A DNA stretch of 41,508 nt from Pantoea sp. alder81 (GCF_020179835.1 NZ_JAIUDA010000017.1:1-41508), one strand, 5' to 3'. Numbered from the stretch's first letter, positions 24,481 through 33,726 are shown. Numbers and translations are program-made. The notes: generated from the letters alone by a model not told the origin.

Positions 24481-27400
24481 ATGGCTGAACCTCGTTTTAT
24501 ACATCTGCGCGTACATAGCGACTATTCGATGGTTGATGGCCTGGCGAAAACCAAGCCACTGGTCAAGAAGGCGGCTGCGCTGGGCATGCCAGCCATCGCG
24601 ATTACCGATTACATCAACCTTTGTGGGTTGGTACGTTTTTACGGTAGCGCGCACGATGCCGGTGTTAAGCCAATCATCGGTGCTGACTTCCATGTCGCCA
24701 GCGAATTGATGGGCGATGAGCTAACCCAGCTCACGGTGCTTGCCGCCAACAACACCGGTTATCAAAATCTGACGCTGTTGATTTCACGTGCCTATCAACG
24801 TGGCTATGGCATTGCCGGCCCGATTATCGACCGTGACTGGCTGGTTGAGCTGGGTGAAGGCATCATTTTGCTCTCCGGTGGGCGCAAGGGTGATGTTGGC
24901 CGCAGCTTGCTACGCGGCAACAGTGCGCTGGTGTCGCAATGCCTCAGCTTCTATCAGGAACATTTCCCCAATCGTTATTACCTCGAATTAACGCGTACCG
25001 GTCGTGCCGATGAAGAGGCTTATCTGCATGCTGCTGTAGAGTTAGCGATTGCCGAAGGTGTGCCGGTGGTGGCCACTAACGAAGTCTGTTTCCTTAATGA
25101 GGCCGATTTTGACGCGCATGAAATTCGTGTCGCCATTCACGACGGCTATACGTTGGACGATCCCAAGCGTCCACGCCTTTACAGTCCTCAGCAATATATG
25201 CGCAGCGAAGAGGAGATGTGCGAGCTGTTCTCGGACATCCCTGAAGCGTTAGAAAACAGCGTAGAGATTGCTAAGCGTTGTAACGTCACGGTGCGCCTTG
25301 GCGAGTACTTCCTGCCACAGTTCCCAACCGGCGAGATGACCACCGAAGACTTCCTGGTGGCGAAATCACGAGAAGGGCTGGAAGAGCGTCTGGAGTTTCT
25401 ATTCCCGGATGACAAGGTGCGCGCTGAGAAGCGACCTGAATATGATGAACGTCTTGAGATAGAACTCAACGTTATCAACCAGATGGGATTCCCTGGCTAC
25501 TTCCTGATCGTCATGGAATTTATCCAGTGGTCGAAGGATAACGGTATTCCCGTTGGGCCGGGCCGTGGTTCGGGTGCGGGTTCTCTGGTCGCGTATGCGT
25601 TGAAAATCACTGACCTCGATCCGCTGGAATTTGACCTGCTGTTCGAACGCTTCCTGAATCCGGAACGCGTATCGATGCCTGACTTCGACGTCGATTTCTG
25701 CATGGAAAAGCGCGATCAGGTGATCGATCACGTCGCCGAAATGTACGGGCGCGAAGCGGTTTCGCAGATCATCACCTTTGGTACCATGGCGGCGAAAGCG
25801 GTAATTCGCGACGTGGGACGCGTGCTCGGTCATCCGTATGGCTTTGTGGATCGCATCTCCAAACTGATCCCGCCCGATCCGGGCATGACGCTGGAAAAAG
25901 CCTTCGAAGCGGAACCGCAACTGCCGGAAATTTACGAGGCAGATGAAGAGGTCAAAGCGCTGATCGATATGGCGCGTAAGCTGGAAGGTGTCACGCGTAA
26001 CGCCGGTAAACACGCCGGTGGTGTGGTGATCGCGCCAACTAAAATCACCGATTTTGCCCCGCTTTACTGTGATGAAAACGGCCAGTTCCCGGTCACCCAG
26101 TTTGATAAGAATGATGTGGAATATGCCGGCCTGGTGAAGTTTGACTTCCTTGGCCTGCGTACGCTCACCATCATTGACTGGGCGCTGAAGATGATTAACC
26201 CGCGCCGTGCCAAAGAAGGGCTGGAGCCGATTGATATCGCCGCCATCCCGCTGGAAGACAAGAAAAGCTTCGACATGCTGCAGCGTTCGGAAACTACGGC
26301 GGTATTCCAGCTTGAATCGCGCGGCATGAAAGACCTGATCAAACGTCTGAAGCCGGACTGCTTTGAAGATATGATCGCACTGGTGGCACTGTTCCGTCCG
26401 GGACCGCTGCAATCAGGCATGGTTGACAACTTTATTGACCGTAAGCACGGCCGTGAAGAGATTTCCTATCCGGATATTCAGTGGCAGCACGAAACCTTGA
26501 AGCCGGTGCTGGAACCGACCTATGGCATCATCCTGTATCAGGAACAGGTGATGCAGATTGCCCAGGTGCTGTCCGGTTACACCCTTGGCGGCGCAGATAT
26601 GTTGCGTCGTGCAATGGGTAAGAAAAAGCCGGAAGAGATGGCTAAGCAACGTTCTGTGTTCCAGGACGGGGCGGAGAGCATGGGTGTTAACGGCGAACTC
26701 TCGATGAAGATCTTCGATCTGGTAGAGAAGTTTGCTGGTTATGGCTTTAACAAGTCACACTCCGCCGCCTACGCGCTGGTGTCATACCAAACGCTGTGGC
26801 TGAAGGCGCACTATCCGGCCGAATTTATGGCCGCGGTAATGACGGCGGATATGGATAACACCGAGAAGGTCGTTGGCCTGGTGGATGAATGCTGGCGTAT
26901 GGGCTTGAAAGTACTGCCGCCAGATATCAACTCCGGCTTGTATCCCTTCCACGTGAATGAAGAAGGTGAAATCGTTTACGGCATCGGTGCGATTAAAGGC
27001 GTGGGTGAAGGGCCGATTGAAGCGATCATTGAAGCGCGTAACGAAGGCGGCTACTTCAAAGAGCTATTCGATCTCTGTGCGCGTACCGACACCAAAAAGA
27101 TCAACCGCCGTGTGATGGAAAAACTGATCATGTCGGGCGCGTTTGATCGCCTCGGACCGCATCGTGCAGCCCTGATGAGCGCACTCAGTGATGCACTAAA
27201 AGCCGCAGATCAGCACGCAAAAGCAGAAGCGACCGGACAAGCCGACATGTTTGGCGTACTGGCCGAAGAGCCTGAGCAGGTGGAGAAGTCTTACACCAAC
27301 ATCACGCCATGGCCGGAACAAATTCAGTTAGATGGTGAACGTGAGACGCTGGGTCTATATCTCACTGGCCATCCGATTAATCAGTATTTGAAAGAAATCG

Positions 27401-27963
27401 ATCGCTATGTTGGCGGCATGCGCCTGAAGGACATGCATCCGACGGATCGTGGTAAAGTAACCATCGCGGCCGGGCTGGTGATTGCCGCTCGCGTGATGGT
27501 TACGAAACGCGGCAACCGAATTGGTATCTGTACTCTCGACGATCGCTCAGGTCGTCTGGAAGTGATGTTATTTACCGATGCGTTAGATAAATACCAGCAG
27601 TTGCTGGAGAAAGACCGTATCCTGATCGTCAGTGGACAGGTCAGCTTTGATGACTTTAGCGGTGGCCTTAAAATGACCGCTCGAGAAGTGATGGACATCG
27701 ACGAAGCGCGGGAAAAATACGCGCGCGGACTTGCTATCTCGCTGACGGACAGGCAAATTGATGACCAGCTTTTAAACCGTCTCCGCCAGTCTCTGGAGCC
27801 TCATCGCTCCGGGACCATTCCGGTGCATCTCTATTATCAGAGAGCAGATGCGCGGGCGAAGCTGCGCTTTGGTGCAGCGTGGCGTATTTCGCCCAGCGAT
27901 CGTTTACTCAACGATTTGCGGTCGTTAGTAGGATCGGAGCAGGTGGAACTGGAGTTTGACTAA
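24481..27963 (+). CDS. dnaE: DnaE, DNA polymerase III alpha subunit
   Basis: Catalytic subunit of the replicative DNA polymerase holoenzyme. At 1160 residues it equals E. coli DnaE. Domain order: PHP (about 1-270, FIHLRVHSDYSMVDGL), palm with catalytic D401 and D403 (MPDFDVDFC) and D555 (VKFDFLGLRTL), thumb and fingers (GPGRGSGAGSLVAYAL), a helix-hairpin-helix region (GGADMLRRAMGKKKPEEMAK), the internal clamp-binding peptide QADMF (920-924), an OB fold (about 990-1075) and the tau-binding C-terminal domain. ggaa precedes the ATG. It lies between rnhB and accA (12 bp gap), the E. coli arrangement. Confidence 0.98.
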   Translation: MAEPRFIHLRVHSDYSMVDGLAKTKPLVKKAAALGMPAIAITDYINLCGLVRFYGSAHDAGVKPIIGADFHVASELMGDELTQLTVLAANNTGYQNLTLLISRAYQRGYGIAGPIIDRDWLVELGEGIILLSGGRKGDVGRSLLRGNSALVSQCLSFYQEHFPNRYYLELTRTGRADEEAYLHAAVELAIAEGVPVVATNEVCFLNEADFDAHEIRVAIHDGYTLDDPKRPRLYSPQQYMRSEEEMCELFSDIPEALENSVEIAKRCNVTVRLGEYFLPQFPTGEMTTEDFLVAKSREGLEERLEFLFPDDKVRAEKRPEYDERLEIELNVINQMGFPGYFLIVMEFIQWSKDNGIPVGPGRGSGAGSLVAYALKITDLDPLEFDLLFERFLNPERVSMPDFDVDFCMEKRDQVIDHVAEMYGREAVSQIITFGTMAAKAVIRDVGRVLGHPYGFVDRISKLIPPDPGMTLEKAFEAEPQLPEIYEADEEVKALIDMARKLEGVTRNAGKHAGGVVIAPTKITDFAPLYCDENGQFPVTQFDKNDVEYAGLVKFDFLGLRTLTIIDWALKMINPRRAKEGLEPIDIAAIPLEDKKSFDMLQRSETTAVFQLESRGMKDLIKRLKPDCFEDMIALVALFRPGPLQSGMVDNFIDRKHGREEISYPDIQWQHETLKPVLEPTYGIILYQEQVMQIAQVLSGYTLGGADMLRRAMGKKKPEEMAKQRSVFQDGAESMGVNGELSMKIFDLVEKFAGYGFNKSHSAAYALVSYQTLWLKAHYPAEFMAAVMTADMDNTEKVVGLVDECWRMGLKVLPPDINSGLYPFHVNEEGEIVYGIGAIKGVGEGPIEAIIEARNEGGYFKELFDLCARTDTKKINRRVMEKLIMSGAFDRLGPHRAALMSALSDALKAADQHAKAEATGQADMFGVLAEEPEQVEKSYTNITPWPEQIQLDGERETLGLYLTGHPINQYLKEIDRYVGGMRLKDMHPTDRGKVTIAAGLVIAARVMVTKRGNRIGICTLDDRSGRLEVMLFTDALDKYQQLLEKDRILIVSGQVSFDDFSGGLKMTAREVMDIDEAREKYARGLAISLTDRQIDDQLLNRLRQSLEPHRSGTIPVHLYYQRADARAKLRFGAAWRISPSDRLLNDLRSLVGSEQVELEFD

Positions 27964-27975
27964 AACAGGAACATT

Positions 27976-28935
27976 ATGAGTCTTAATTACCTGGATTTTG
28001 AACAGCCAATCGCAGAACTGGAAGCGAAAATCGACTCGCTGAAGTCAATTGGCCGTTCGGATGAAAAACACGATATTAATCTGGATGAAGAAGTGCAGCG
28101 TCTGCGCGAAAAAAGCGTTGAGCTGACCCGTAAAATCTTCTCCGATTTAGGTGCATGGCAGGTTGCGCAGCTCGCGCGTCACCCGCTGCGCCCTTATACG
28201 CTGGACTATGTCCGCAACGCGTTTGATGATTTCGATGAGTTAGCAGGCGACCGTGCTTATGCTGACGACAAAGCGATTGTCGGCGGTATTGCCCGTCTGG
28301 ATGGTCGCCCTGTGATGATCATTGGACATCAGAAAGGTCGTGAAACCAAAGAGAAGATCCGTCGTAACTTTGGTATGCCAGCGCCAGAAGGCTACCGTAA
28401 AGCACTGCGACTGATGGAAATGGCTGAACGCTTTAAGATGCCATTGATCACCTTCATCGACACCCCAGGTGCTTATCCTGGCGTGGGTGCTGAAGAGCGT
28501 GGTCAGTCTGAAGCGATCGCACGTAACCTGCGTGAAATGTCAGGCCTTAAAATTCCGGTGATCTGCACCGTGATTGGCGAAGGCGGTTCCGGTGGTGCGT
28601 TGGCGATTGGTGTCGGCGACAAAGTGAACATGCTGCAGTACAGCACCTATTCGGTGATTTCACCGGAAGGCTGTGCGTCAATCCTGTGGAAAAGCGCTGA
28701 TAAAGCGCCATTGGCTGCGGAAGCGATGGGCATCACTGCCGATCGCCTGAAAGAGCTGAAGCTGATTGACTCGATCATCCCAGAACCATTGGGTGGCGCG
28801 CATCGTCAACCGTTGGATATCGCCGCAAGCCTGAAGAAGCAACTGCTGGCGGATCTGGCCGATCTCGACGTGCTGAGCACTGAAGAGCTGCTTAACCGTC
28901 GCTATCAGCGTCTGATGAGCTACGGCTACGCGTAA
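27976..28935 (+). CDS. accA: AccA, acetyl-CoA carboxylase carboxyltransferase alpha subunit
   Basis: With AccD it moves the carboxyl group from biotin on AccB to acetyl-CoA, giving malonyl-CoA for fatty acid synthesis. At 319 residues it equals E. coli AccA. The N-terminal helix MSLNYLDFEQPIAELEAKID is conserved, and the crotonase-like core holds FIDTPGAYPGVGAEERGQSE and VIGEGGSGGALAIGV (oxyanion-hole glycines). aggaa lies before the ATG. It follows dnaE by 12 bp and ends the long plus-strand run with a strong terminator. Confidence 0.98.
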   Translation: MSLNYLDFEQPIAELEAKIDSLKSIGRSDEKHDINLDEEVQRLREKSVELTRKIFSDLGAWQVAQLARHPLRPYTLDYVRNAFDDFDELAGDRAYADDKAIVGGIARLDGRPVMIIGHQKGRETKEKIRRNFGMPAPEGYRKALRLMEMAERFKMPLITFIDTPGAYPGVGAEERGQSEAIARNLREMSGLKIPVICTVIGEGGSGGALAIGVGDKVNMLQYSTYSVISPEGCASILWKSADKAPLAAEAMGITADRLKELKLIDSIIPEPLGGAHRQPLDIAASLKKQLLADLADLDVLSTEELLNRRYQRLMSYGYA

Positions 28936-28955
28936 GCCAGCTTGTGAAGTGAAAG

Positions 28956-28978
28956 AAGCGGACTCCGGTCCGCTTTTT
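28956..28978 (+). terminator. Rho-independent terminator of accA
   Basis: AAGCGGAC/GTCCGCTT arms (28956-28963, 28968-28975) with a TCCG tetraloop run into TTTTTAT. It lies 20 bp after the accA stop. Confidence 0.95.
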
Positions 28979-29015
28979 ATATGCCCGCTGATTACCGAGC
29001 GAGATCGTTCAGACT

Positions 29016-29057
29016 GCTATGAATTGGGCAGCAAAGACAATCTAATCAGTCAGAAAA
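29016..29057 (+). repeat. Solo partial copy of the accA-ldcC repeat
   Basis: These 42 bases (gctatgaattgggcagcaaa...cagaaaa) match 29129-29170 at about 36 of 42 positions in the same orientation, 113 bp upstream. Only the left arm of the larger palindromic element is present, with nothing like its interior or right arm. It looks like a decayed or truncated copy. Confidence 0.75.
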
Positions 29058-29128
29058 TACCTGTTTATAGAGCAAGGTGTCCATTCAATCATGAACTCAC
29101 CTGAATATTAAGTGATGGCTGGCTGACG

Positions 29129-29285
29129 GCTACGAATCGGGCAGCAAAGACAATCTTACCTGCCAGAAAAGGGCATCCCGAAGAGCGAAGCGTTCGGGCC
29201 ACGGATGGCCCGGTCGATCTGCATGGATGCGTTATTCCTTTGCGATCGGGCTGCCCTTTTCTGGCCTTGGCACCCAATTCACAGC
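29129..29285. repeat. Palindromic MITE-like repeat in the accA-ldcC gap
   Basis: This ~157-bp element has imperfect terminal inverted repeats, GCTACGAATCGGG on the left (29129) and the complement of GCTGTGAATTGGG on the right (29273-29285). Inside is a perfect 13-bp inverted repeat, CCAGAAAAGGGCA (29163-29175) with TGCCCTTTTCTGG (29252-29264). Further nested arms are GCATCC/GGATGC, GGGCC/GGCCC around ACGGAT (29196-29211) and CGATC/GATCG. It would fold into a branched structure in RNA or single-stranded DNA. No target duplication is clear. Together with the solo copy it fills most of a 459-bp gene-free gap (28936-29394). I do not recognise the family. Confidence 0.7.
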
Positions 29286-29394
29286 GATCCCCCCTAAACA
29301 GCAAGACTGCCATTAACAACACCGCATTCCAGAACATTCCCCTCTTACTTTTCGCTATCCTTATTCAGTGCCATAACACCACAGGAGGTGAGCA

Positions 29395-31545
29395 TTGAAT
29401 ATTATCGCGATCATGGGACCGCACGGCGCGTTCTACAAAGATGAACCGATTCGTGAACTGGACGCAGCCCTCAAGCTGCAAGGCTTCCAGACCGTCTATC
29501 CCAACAATGCCAGCGACCTGCTGAAACTGATTGAACACAACCCGCGCATCTGCGGCGTGGTTTTTGACTGGGACGATTACAGCCTGGCGCTGTGCAGCGA
29601 TATCAATCAGCTCAACGAATATCTGCCGCTGTATGCCTTTATCAACACCCATTCGCAGATGGATGTGAGCATCAACGAAATGCGCATGGCGCTGCAATTC
29701 TTCGAGTATGCGCTCAACGCGGCTGACGACATCGCATTGCACATTCGCCAGTACACCGATGAATACATCGACAAAATCATGCCGCCACTCACCAAGGCGC
29801 TGTTTACCTATGTGAAAGAGGGCAAATACACCTTCTGCACGCCGGGCCATATGGGCGGCACTGCATTCCAGAAAAGCCCGGTGGGTAGCCTGTTCTATGA
29901 TTTCTTCGGTGCGAACACGCTAAAGGCGGATGTCTCCATCTCCGTCACCGAACTCGGTTCGCTGCTTGACCACACCGGTCCGCATCTCGAAGCTGAAGAG
30001 TACGTCGCTCGCACCTTTGGAGCTGAACAGAGCTATATGGTGACTAACGGGACATCGACCTCCAACAAAATCGTTGGCATGTACGCCGCACCGGCAGGTA
30101 GCACGGTACTGATCGACCGTAACTGCCACAAATCACTCACTCATCTGCTGATGATGAGCGACATCATCCCGATCTGGCTCAAGCCGACGCGTAATGCGCT
30201 GGGCATTTTGGGTGGGATTCCGCAGCGGGAGTTCACGCGTGACAGCATCCAGCAGAAAGTTAATCAGACGCCGCGCGCCAGTTGGCCGGTGCACGCGGTG
30301 ATCACTAACTCCACTTATGATGGCCTGCTGTATAACACCCAGTACATCAAAGAGACGCTGGATGTGCCGTCGATCCATTTCGATTCGGCTTGGGTGCCGT
30401 ACACCAACTTCCATCCGATCTACAGCGGCAAAAGTGGTATGAGCGGGGAGCGAATACCCGGCAAAGTGATTTATGAAACGCAGTCGACGCACAAACTGCT
30501 GGCGGCGTTTTCTCAGGCCTCGCTGATTCATATTAAAGGTGATTACGACCACGACACCTTCAATGAAGCCTATATGATGCACACCACCACATCGCCGAGT
30601 TACGCGATTGTCTCATCGATTGAAACGGCGGCAGCGATGCTACGTGGCAATCCTGGTAAGCGACTGATCAACCGCTCAGTCGAGCGTGCTCTGCATTTCC
30701 GTCGTGAGATTCAGCGGTTACGAGAAGAGTGTGATGGTTGGTTCTTTGATATCTGGCAGCCCGAGCAGGTGGATGAAGCTGAGTGCTGGGCGATCCAACC
30801 GGGTGAAGAGGACTGGCATGGCTTTACGCAAGCCGATCGCGACCACATGTATCTCGACCCGATCAAAGTGACCATCCTGACGCCCGGCATGAGTGAATTA
30901 GGCAAAATGGCAGAAGAGGGGATTCCAGCGGCGCTGGTGGCGAAGTTCCTCGATCAGCGCGGTGTGGTGGTGGAGAAAACCGGGCCGTACAATTTACTGT
31001 TCTTGTTCAGCATTGGTATCGATAAAACCAAAGCGATGAGCGTGCTGCGTGGCCTGACCGAGTTCAAACGCGCCTACGATCTCAACCTGCGGGTGAAAAA
31101 CATGCTGCCGGATCTCTATGCCGAAGATCCCGACTTCTATCGCAATATGCGCATACAGACATTGGCGCAGGGCATTCATAACCTGATCCGGCAACACGAT
31201 CTGCCGCGCCTGATGCTCAAAGCGTTTGATGTGTTGCCCGAATCGAAGATGACGCCGCATCAGGCATTCCAGCGCCAGGTACAGGGTAAAGTTGAAACCA
31301 TCGATATTCGTGAACTGGTCGGACGCACTTCCGCCAACATGATTCTGCCTTATCCGCCGGGTGTACCTTTGGTGATGCCTGGTGAGATGATCACTGAGGA
31401 GAGTCGGTCTGTGCTCGACTTTCTGCTGATGCTCTGCACCATCGGACGGCACTATCCAGGCTTTGAGACCGATATCCATGGCACCACGCTAACCGACGAT
31501 GGACGTTATCTGGTGCGTGTGCTGCGTGAAGAGAACACCCATTAA
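29395..31545 (+). CDS. ldcC: LdcC, constitutive lysine decarboxylase
   Basis: PLP enzyme converting lysine to cadaverine and CO2, cytosolic, forming decamers. It has 716 residues (E. coli LdcC 713). An N-terminal wing/response-regulator-like domain (about 1-130) begins MNIIAIMGPHG. The aminotransferase-fold core has FCTPGHMGGTAFQKSPVG and the PLP lysine K367 in ETQSTHKLLAAF, and the C-terminal domain follows. The start is TTG at 29395, supported by a near-perfect aggaggt Shine-Dalgarno sequence with 5-6 base spacing. By position next to accA it is LdcC rather than acid-inducible CadA, and no cadB is nearby. Its upstream region contains the palindromic repeat, so its promoter context differs from E. 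coli. Confidence 0.95.
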   Translation: MNIIAIMGPHGAFYKDEPIRELDAALKLQGFQTVYPNNASDLLKLIEHNPRICGVVFDWDDYSLALCSDINQLNEYLPLYAFINTHSQMDVSINEMRMALQFFEYALNAADDIALHIRQYTDEYIDKIMPPLTKALFTYVKEGKYTFCTPGHMGGTAFQKSPVGSLFYDFFGANTLKADVSISVTELGSLLDHTGPHLEAEEYVARTFGAEQSYMVTNGTSTSNKIVGMYAAPAGSTVLIDRNCHKSLTHLLMMSDIIPIWLKPTRNALGILGGIPQREFTRDSIQQKVNQTPRASWPVHAVITNSTYDGLLYNTQYIKETLDVPSIHFDSAWVPYTNFHPIYSGKSGMSGERIPGKVIYETQSTHKLLAAFSQASLIHIKGDYDHDTFNEAYMMHTTTSPSYAIVSSIETAAAMLRGNPGKRLINRSVERALHFRREIQRLREECDGWFFDIWQPEQVDEAECWAIQPGEEDWHGFTQADRDHMYLDPIKVTILTPGMSELGKMAEEGIPAALVAKFLDQRGVVVEKTGPYNLLFLFSIGIDKTKAMSVLRGLTEFKRAYDLNLRVKNMLPDLYAEDPDFYRNMRIQTLAQGIHNLIRQHDLPRLMLKAFDVLPESKMTPHQAFQRQVQGKVETIDIRELVGRTSANMILPYPPGVPLVMPGEMITEESRSVLDFLLMLCTIGRHYPGFETDIHGTTLTDDGRYLVRVLREENTH

Positions 31546-31617
31546 CTTCAGATAATTGCCTCTTTTCAGCGCCGCACCGAGCACGTAGGCTTAGCGGCTG
31601 ATTCTATAGGAGCCGCT

Positions 31618-32007
31618 ATGCTGCAGATAAAACAGATCCACCACATTGCCATTATTGCCACCGACTATCAGCGCAGTAAGGCGTTTTACTGTGACGTGTT
31701 GGGGTTTGAATTGCTGGGCGAGTATTACCGCGCCGAGCGTGATTCGTGGAAAGGGGATCTGGGACTGAACGGGGTTTACACCATCGAGCTGTTCTCGTTC
31801 CCTACACCGCCGCCACGCGTCAGCGGTCCTGAAGCCTGCGGTATGCGCCATCTGGCGTTTTGTGTTGATGATGTTGAACAGTCGATTGCGGCTTTGGCAG
31901 AGAAAGGTGTGGTGTGCGAACCGATTCGCATTGATGCGCTAACCGGCAAGGCGTGCACCTTCTTCCCGGATCCAGACGGTTTGCCGCTGGAGCTGTATCA
32001 AGCGTAA
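31618..32007 (+). CDS. yaeR: YaeR, VOC-superfamily (glyoxalase I-like) protein
   Basis: A 129-residue protein of the vicinal oxygen chelate fold, same length as E. coli YaeR (sometimes called GloA2). Two beta-alpha-beta-beta-beta modules are visible: HHIAIIATDYQRSKAFYCDV...IELFSF and RHLAFCVDDVEQSIAAL...DPDGLPLELYQA. Likely metal ligands are His in IHHIAI, Glu in TIELFS, His in MRHLAF and Glu in LPLELY, the usual type I glyoxalase set. The substrate is not established. ldcC ends 72 bp upstream. The arms AGCGGCT and AGCCGCT (31593-31599, 31611-31617) flank the tagga ribosome binding site, placing it in a hairpin loop. Confidence 0.92.
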   Translation: MLQIKQIHHIAIIATDYQRSKAFYCDVLGFELLGEYYRAERDSWKGDLGLNGVYTIELFSFPTPPPRVSGPEACGMRHLAFCVDDVEQSIAALAEKGVVCEPIRIDALTGKACTFFPDPDGLPLELYQA

Positions 32008-32060
32008 AATAGCCTTCGCTGCGGGCCGCAATCAGGCGGCTCGCGTTGATGGATAGCGCT

Positions 32061-33362
32061 ATGTCCTTTTCTCATCTTGCTTCGCTGCTGACACCCGACG
32101 CCCGCTGTGTGCTGGCGTTCAGTGGCGGGTTGGATTCCACCGTCTTGCTGCACCAACTGGTGAGCTGGCAACGCCAGCAGCCGCAGCTGCGCGTGCGCGC
32201 GTTACACGTCCATCACGGGTTAAGCCCGAATGCTGATAACTGGGCAACGCATTGTCTGCAAATCTGCCAGCAGTGGCAGATTCCCTGCGAGGTACTGCGG
32301 GTGCAAGTAGATGGCCATGCTAAGGGTATTGAGGCTGCGGCGCGTGATGCTCGCTATCATGCGCTGTTTCAACAGCTGCAACCCGGTGAGCACTTACTTA
32401 CGGCCCAGCACCTGGATGACCAGTGTGAAACGCTGTTGTTAGCCTTAAAAAGGGGTAGCGGTCCAGCGGGGCTGGCGGCAATGCCAATACAGCGTCAGGT
32501 GGGTGGGCATTCGCACTTACGCCCGTTACTGGATCTCAGCCGCCAGCAACTCGAAGCCTATGCGGCAGAACACCGCTTACGCTGGATTGAGGATGAAAGT
32601 AACGCAGACAGCCGCTATGACCGCAATTTTCTTCGTCAGCAAATTTTGCCGTTGCTGCAGATGCGCTGGCCACATTTCAGTGCAGCTAGCTCGCGCAGTG
32701 CCGCGTTGTGCGGCGAGCAGGAGCAGTTGCTGGATGAATTACTGGCGGAACAGTTAGCTCAGCTCACTGATACACAGGGCGCACTGCATTTTCCGCCAAT
32801 GCTGGCGATGAGTGAAATGCGACGTCATGCTTTATTGCGACGTTGGATCGCACAGCAGGGCGGCGCAATGCCTTCACGGGACGCCTTAAAACGTATCACT
32901 GATGAAGTGATGCAAAGCCGTGAAGATGCCAATCCCTGCCTGCGTTTCGGTGCCTTCGAGCTACGCCGTTATCGACAACTGCTATTTTGGCTTCGATCGC
33001 AGCCATCACTGAGTCAGTACTCGCTAACCTGGCATGACCGCAAGCAACCACTTGTGTTGCCAGAGGGTGTGGGGGAGCTACAGGCCGATGTGGGATTGGC
33101 ATGTTTACGTCAACCCACTGAGGACGAATCGATCAACATTCGTTTTCAAGCCAGCGGCTATCATCATCTGCTGGGCCGTGCAGGAGGCCGGGAGATGAAA
33201 AAATTGTGGCAGGAGTTAGGTGTGCCACCCTGGCAGCGTGAACGTATTCCTTTGATTTACTACAACCAGACGCTGATCTGTGCACCGGGAATCTTTGTCA
33301 CCCGCGAAGGTGCAGCCAGTCATGAGCAAGGCTGGCAGGCGATCTGGCTAAAACAACAATAA
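32061..33362 (+). CDS. tilS: TilS, tRNA(Ile)-lysidine synthase
   Basis: Essential ATP-dependent enzyme that attaches lysine to C34 of the CAU-anticodon tRNA-Ile, changing both codon and charging specificity. About 433 residues (E. coli 432). The PP-loop SGGLDS is at 21-26. HVHHGLS, the LTAQHLDDQCETLLLALKRG core and WIEDESN follow, and the C-terminal TilS domains contain GGREMKKLWQELGVPPWQRE. The ATG at 32061 is preferred over 32049 and the TTG at 32046 because gga lies about 7 bases upstream and the length fits. Codon 3' context leads straight into a cytochrome gene 11 bp away, a neighbour not found at this place in E. coli. Confidence 0.95.
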   Translation: MSFSHLASLLTPDARCVLAFSGGLDSTVLLHQLVSWQRQQPQLRVRALHVHHGLSPNADNWATHCLQICQQWQIPCEVLRVQVDGHAKGIEAAARDARYHALFQQLQPGEHLLTAQHLDDQCETLLLALKRGSGPAGLAAMPIQRQVGGHSHLRPLLDLSRQQLEAYAAEHRLRWIEDESNADSRYDRNFLRQQILPLLQMRWPHFSAASSRSAALCGEQEQLLDELLAEQLAQLTDTQGALHFPPMLAMSEMRRHALLRRWIAQQGGAMPSRDALKRITDEVMQSREDANPCLRFGAFELRRYRQLLFWLRSQPSLSQYSLTWHDRKQPLVLPEGVGELQADVGLACLRQPTEDESINIRFQASGYHHLLGRAGGREMKKLWQELGVPPWQRERIPLIYYNQTLICAPGIFVTREGAASHEQGWQAIWLKQQ

Positions 33363-33373
33363 CAGGAAGAGCA

Positions 33374-33685
33374 ATGATGAAATACTGGATGGCAGCCATG
33401 GTGCTGGCTGCTGCGCTGCCGGCTTTTGCCGACGGTGATGTAAACGCGGGCGCGCAGAAAGCAGCAACCTGTCTGGCGTGTCATGGGGCGGAAGGCAAAA
33501 GTGCGGTGCCGCTTTATCCCAATCTTGCCGGGCAACATGCGCCTTACCTGCTGCATTCGTTGCAGGCTTACAAAAAAGGGGAGCGCAGTGGTGGTCAGGC
33601 AGAAGTGATGAAAGCGTTTGTCGCGGGATTGAGCGATCAGGATATGGAAGATTTATCGGCGTATTACAGTTCGCTGAAGCCGTAG
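33374..33685 (+). CDS. Small periplasmic class I cytochrome c
   Basis: A 103-residue exported monohaem cytochrome. A signal peptide (MMKYWMAAMVLAAALPAFA, cleavage before DGDV) is followed by the haem-binding motif CLACH (C33, C36, H37). The likely sixth ligand is M79 in AEVMKAF. The arrangement resembles cytochrome c553 and single domains of cytochrome c4: C-x-x-CHG-x-x-G near the N-terminus, PNLAGQHAPYL, and a final helix DLSAYYSSLKP. Maturation would need a Ccm system encoded elsewhere. aggaag precedes the ATG at 33374. It sits 11 bp after tilS and is probably co-transcribed with it. Its electron partners are unknown and E. coli has no gene here. Confidence 0.88.
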   Translation: MMKYWMAAMVLAAALPAFADGDVNAGAQKAATCLACHGAEGKSAVPLYPNLAGQHAPYLLHSLQAYKKGERSGGQAEVMKAFVAGLSDQDMEDLSAYYSSLKP

Positions 33686-33692
33686 GCGAGGA

Positions 33693-33715
33693 GGGCGGGA
33701 GATCAGTTCCCGCCC
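33693..33715. terminator. Hairpin between cytochrome c and rof (weak terminator candidate)
   Basis: GGGCGGGA (33693-33700) pairs with TCCCGCCC (33708-33715), lying between two convergent genes. Neither side has a T-run, so it may act as an mRNA 3' stabiliser or a Rho-assisted end rather than an intrinsic terminator. Confidence 0.4.
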
Positions 33716-33726
33716 GAATGCAGGAT

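Noticed and set aside
25399..26412. 337-residue minus-strand frame inside dnaE
   Set aside because: Antisense shadow of a strongly conserved gene with biased codons; Phe/His/Arg-rich composition and no family features.
29089..29337. 82-residue minus-strand frame in the accA-ldcC gap
   Set aside because: It is a translation of the palindromic repeat. The sequence is better explained by nested inverted repeats than by coding; no convincing start signal.
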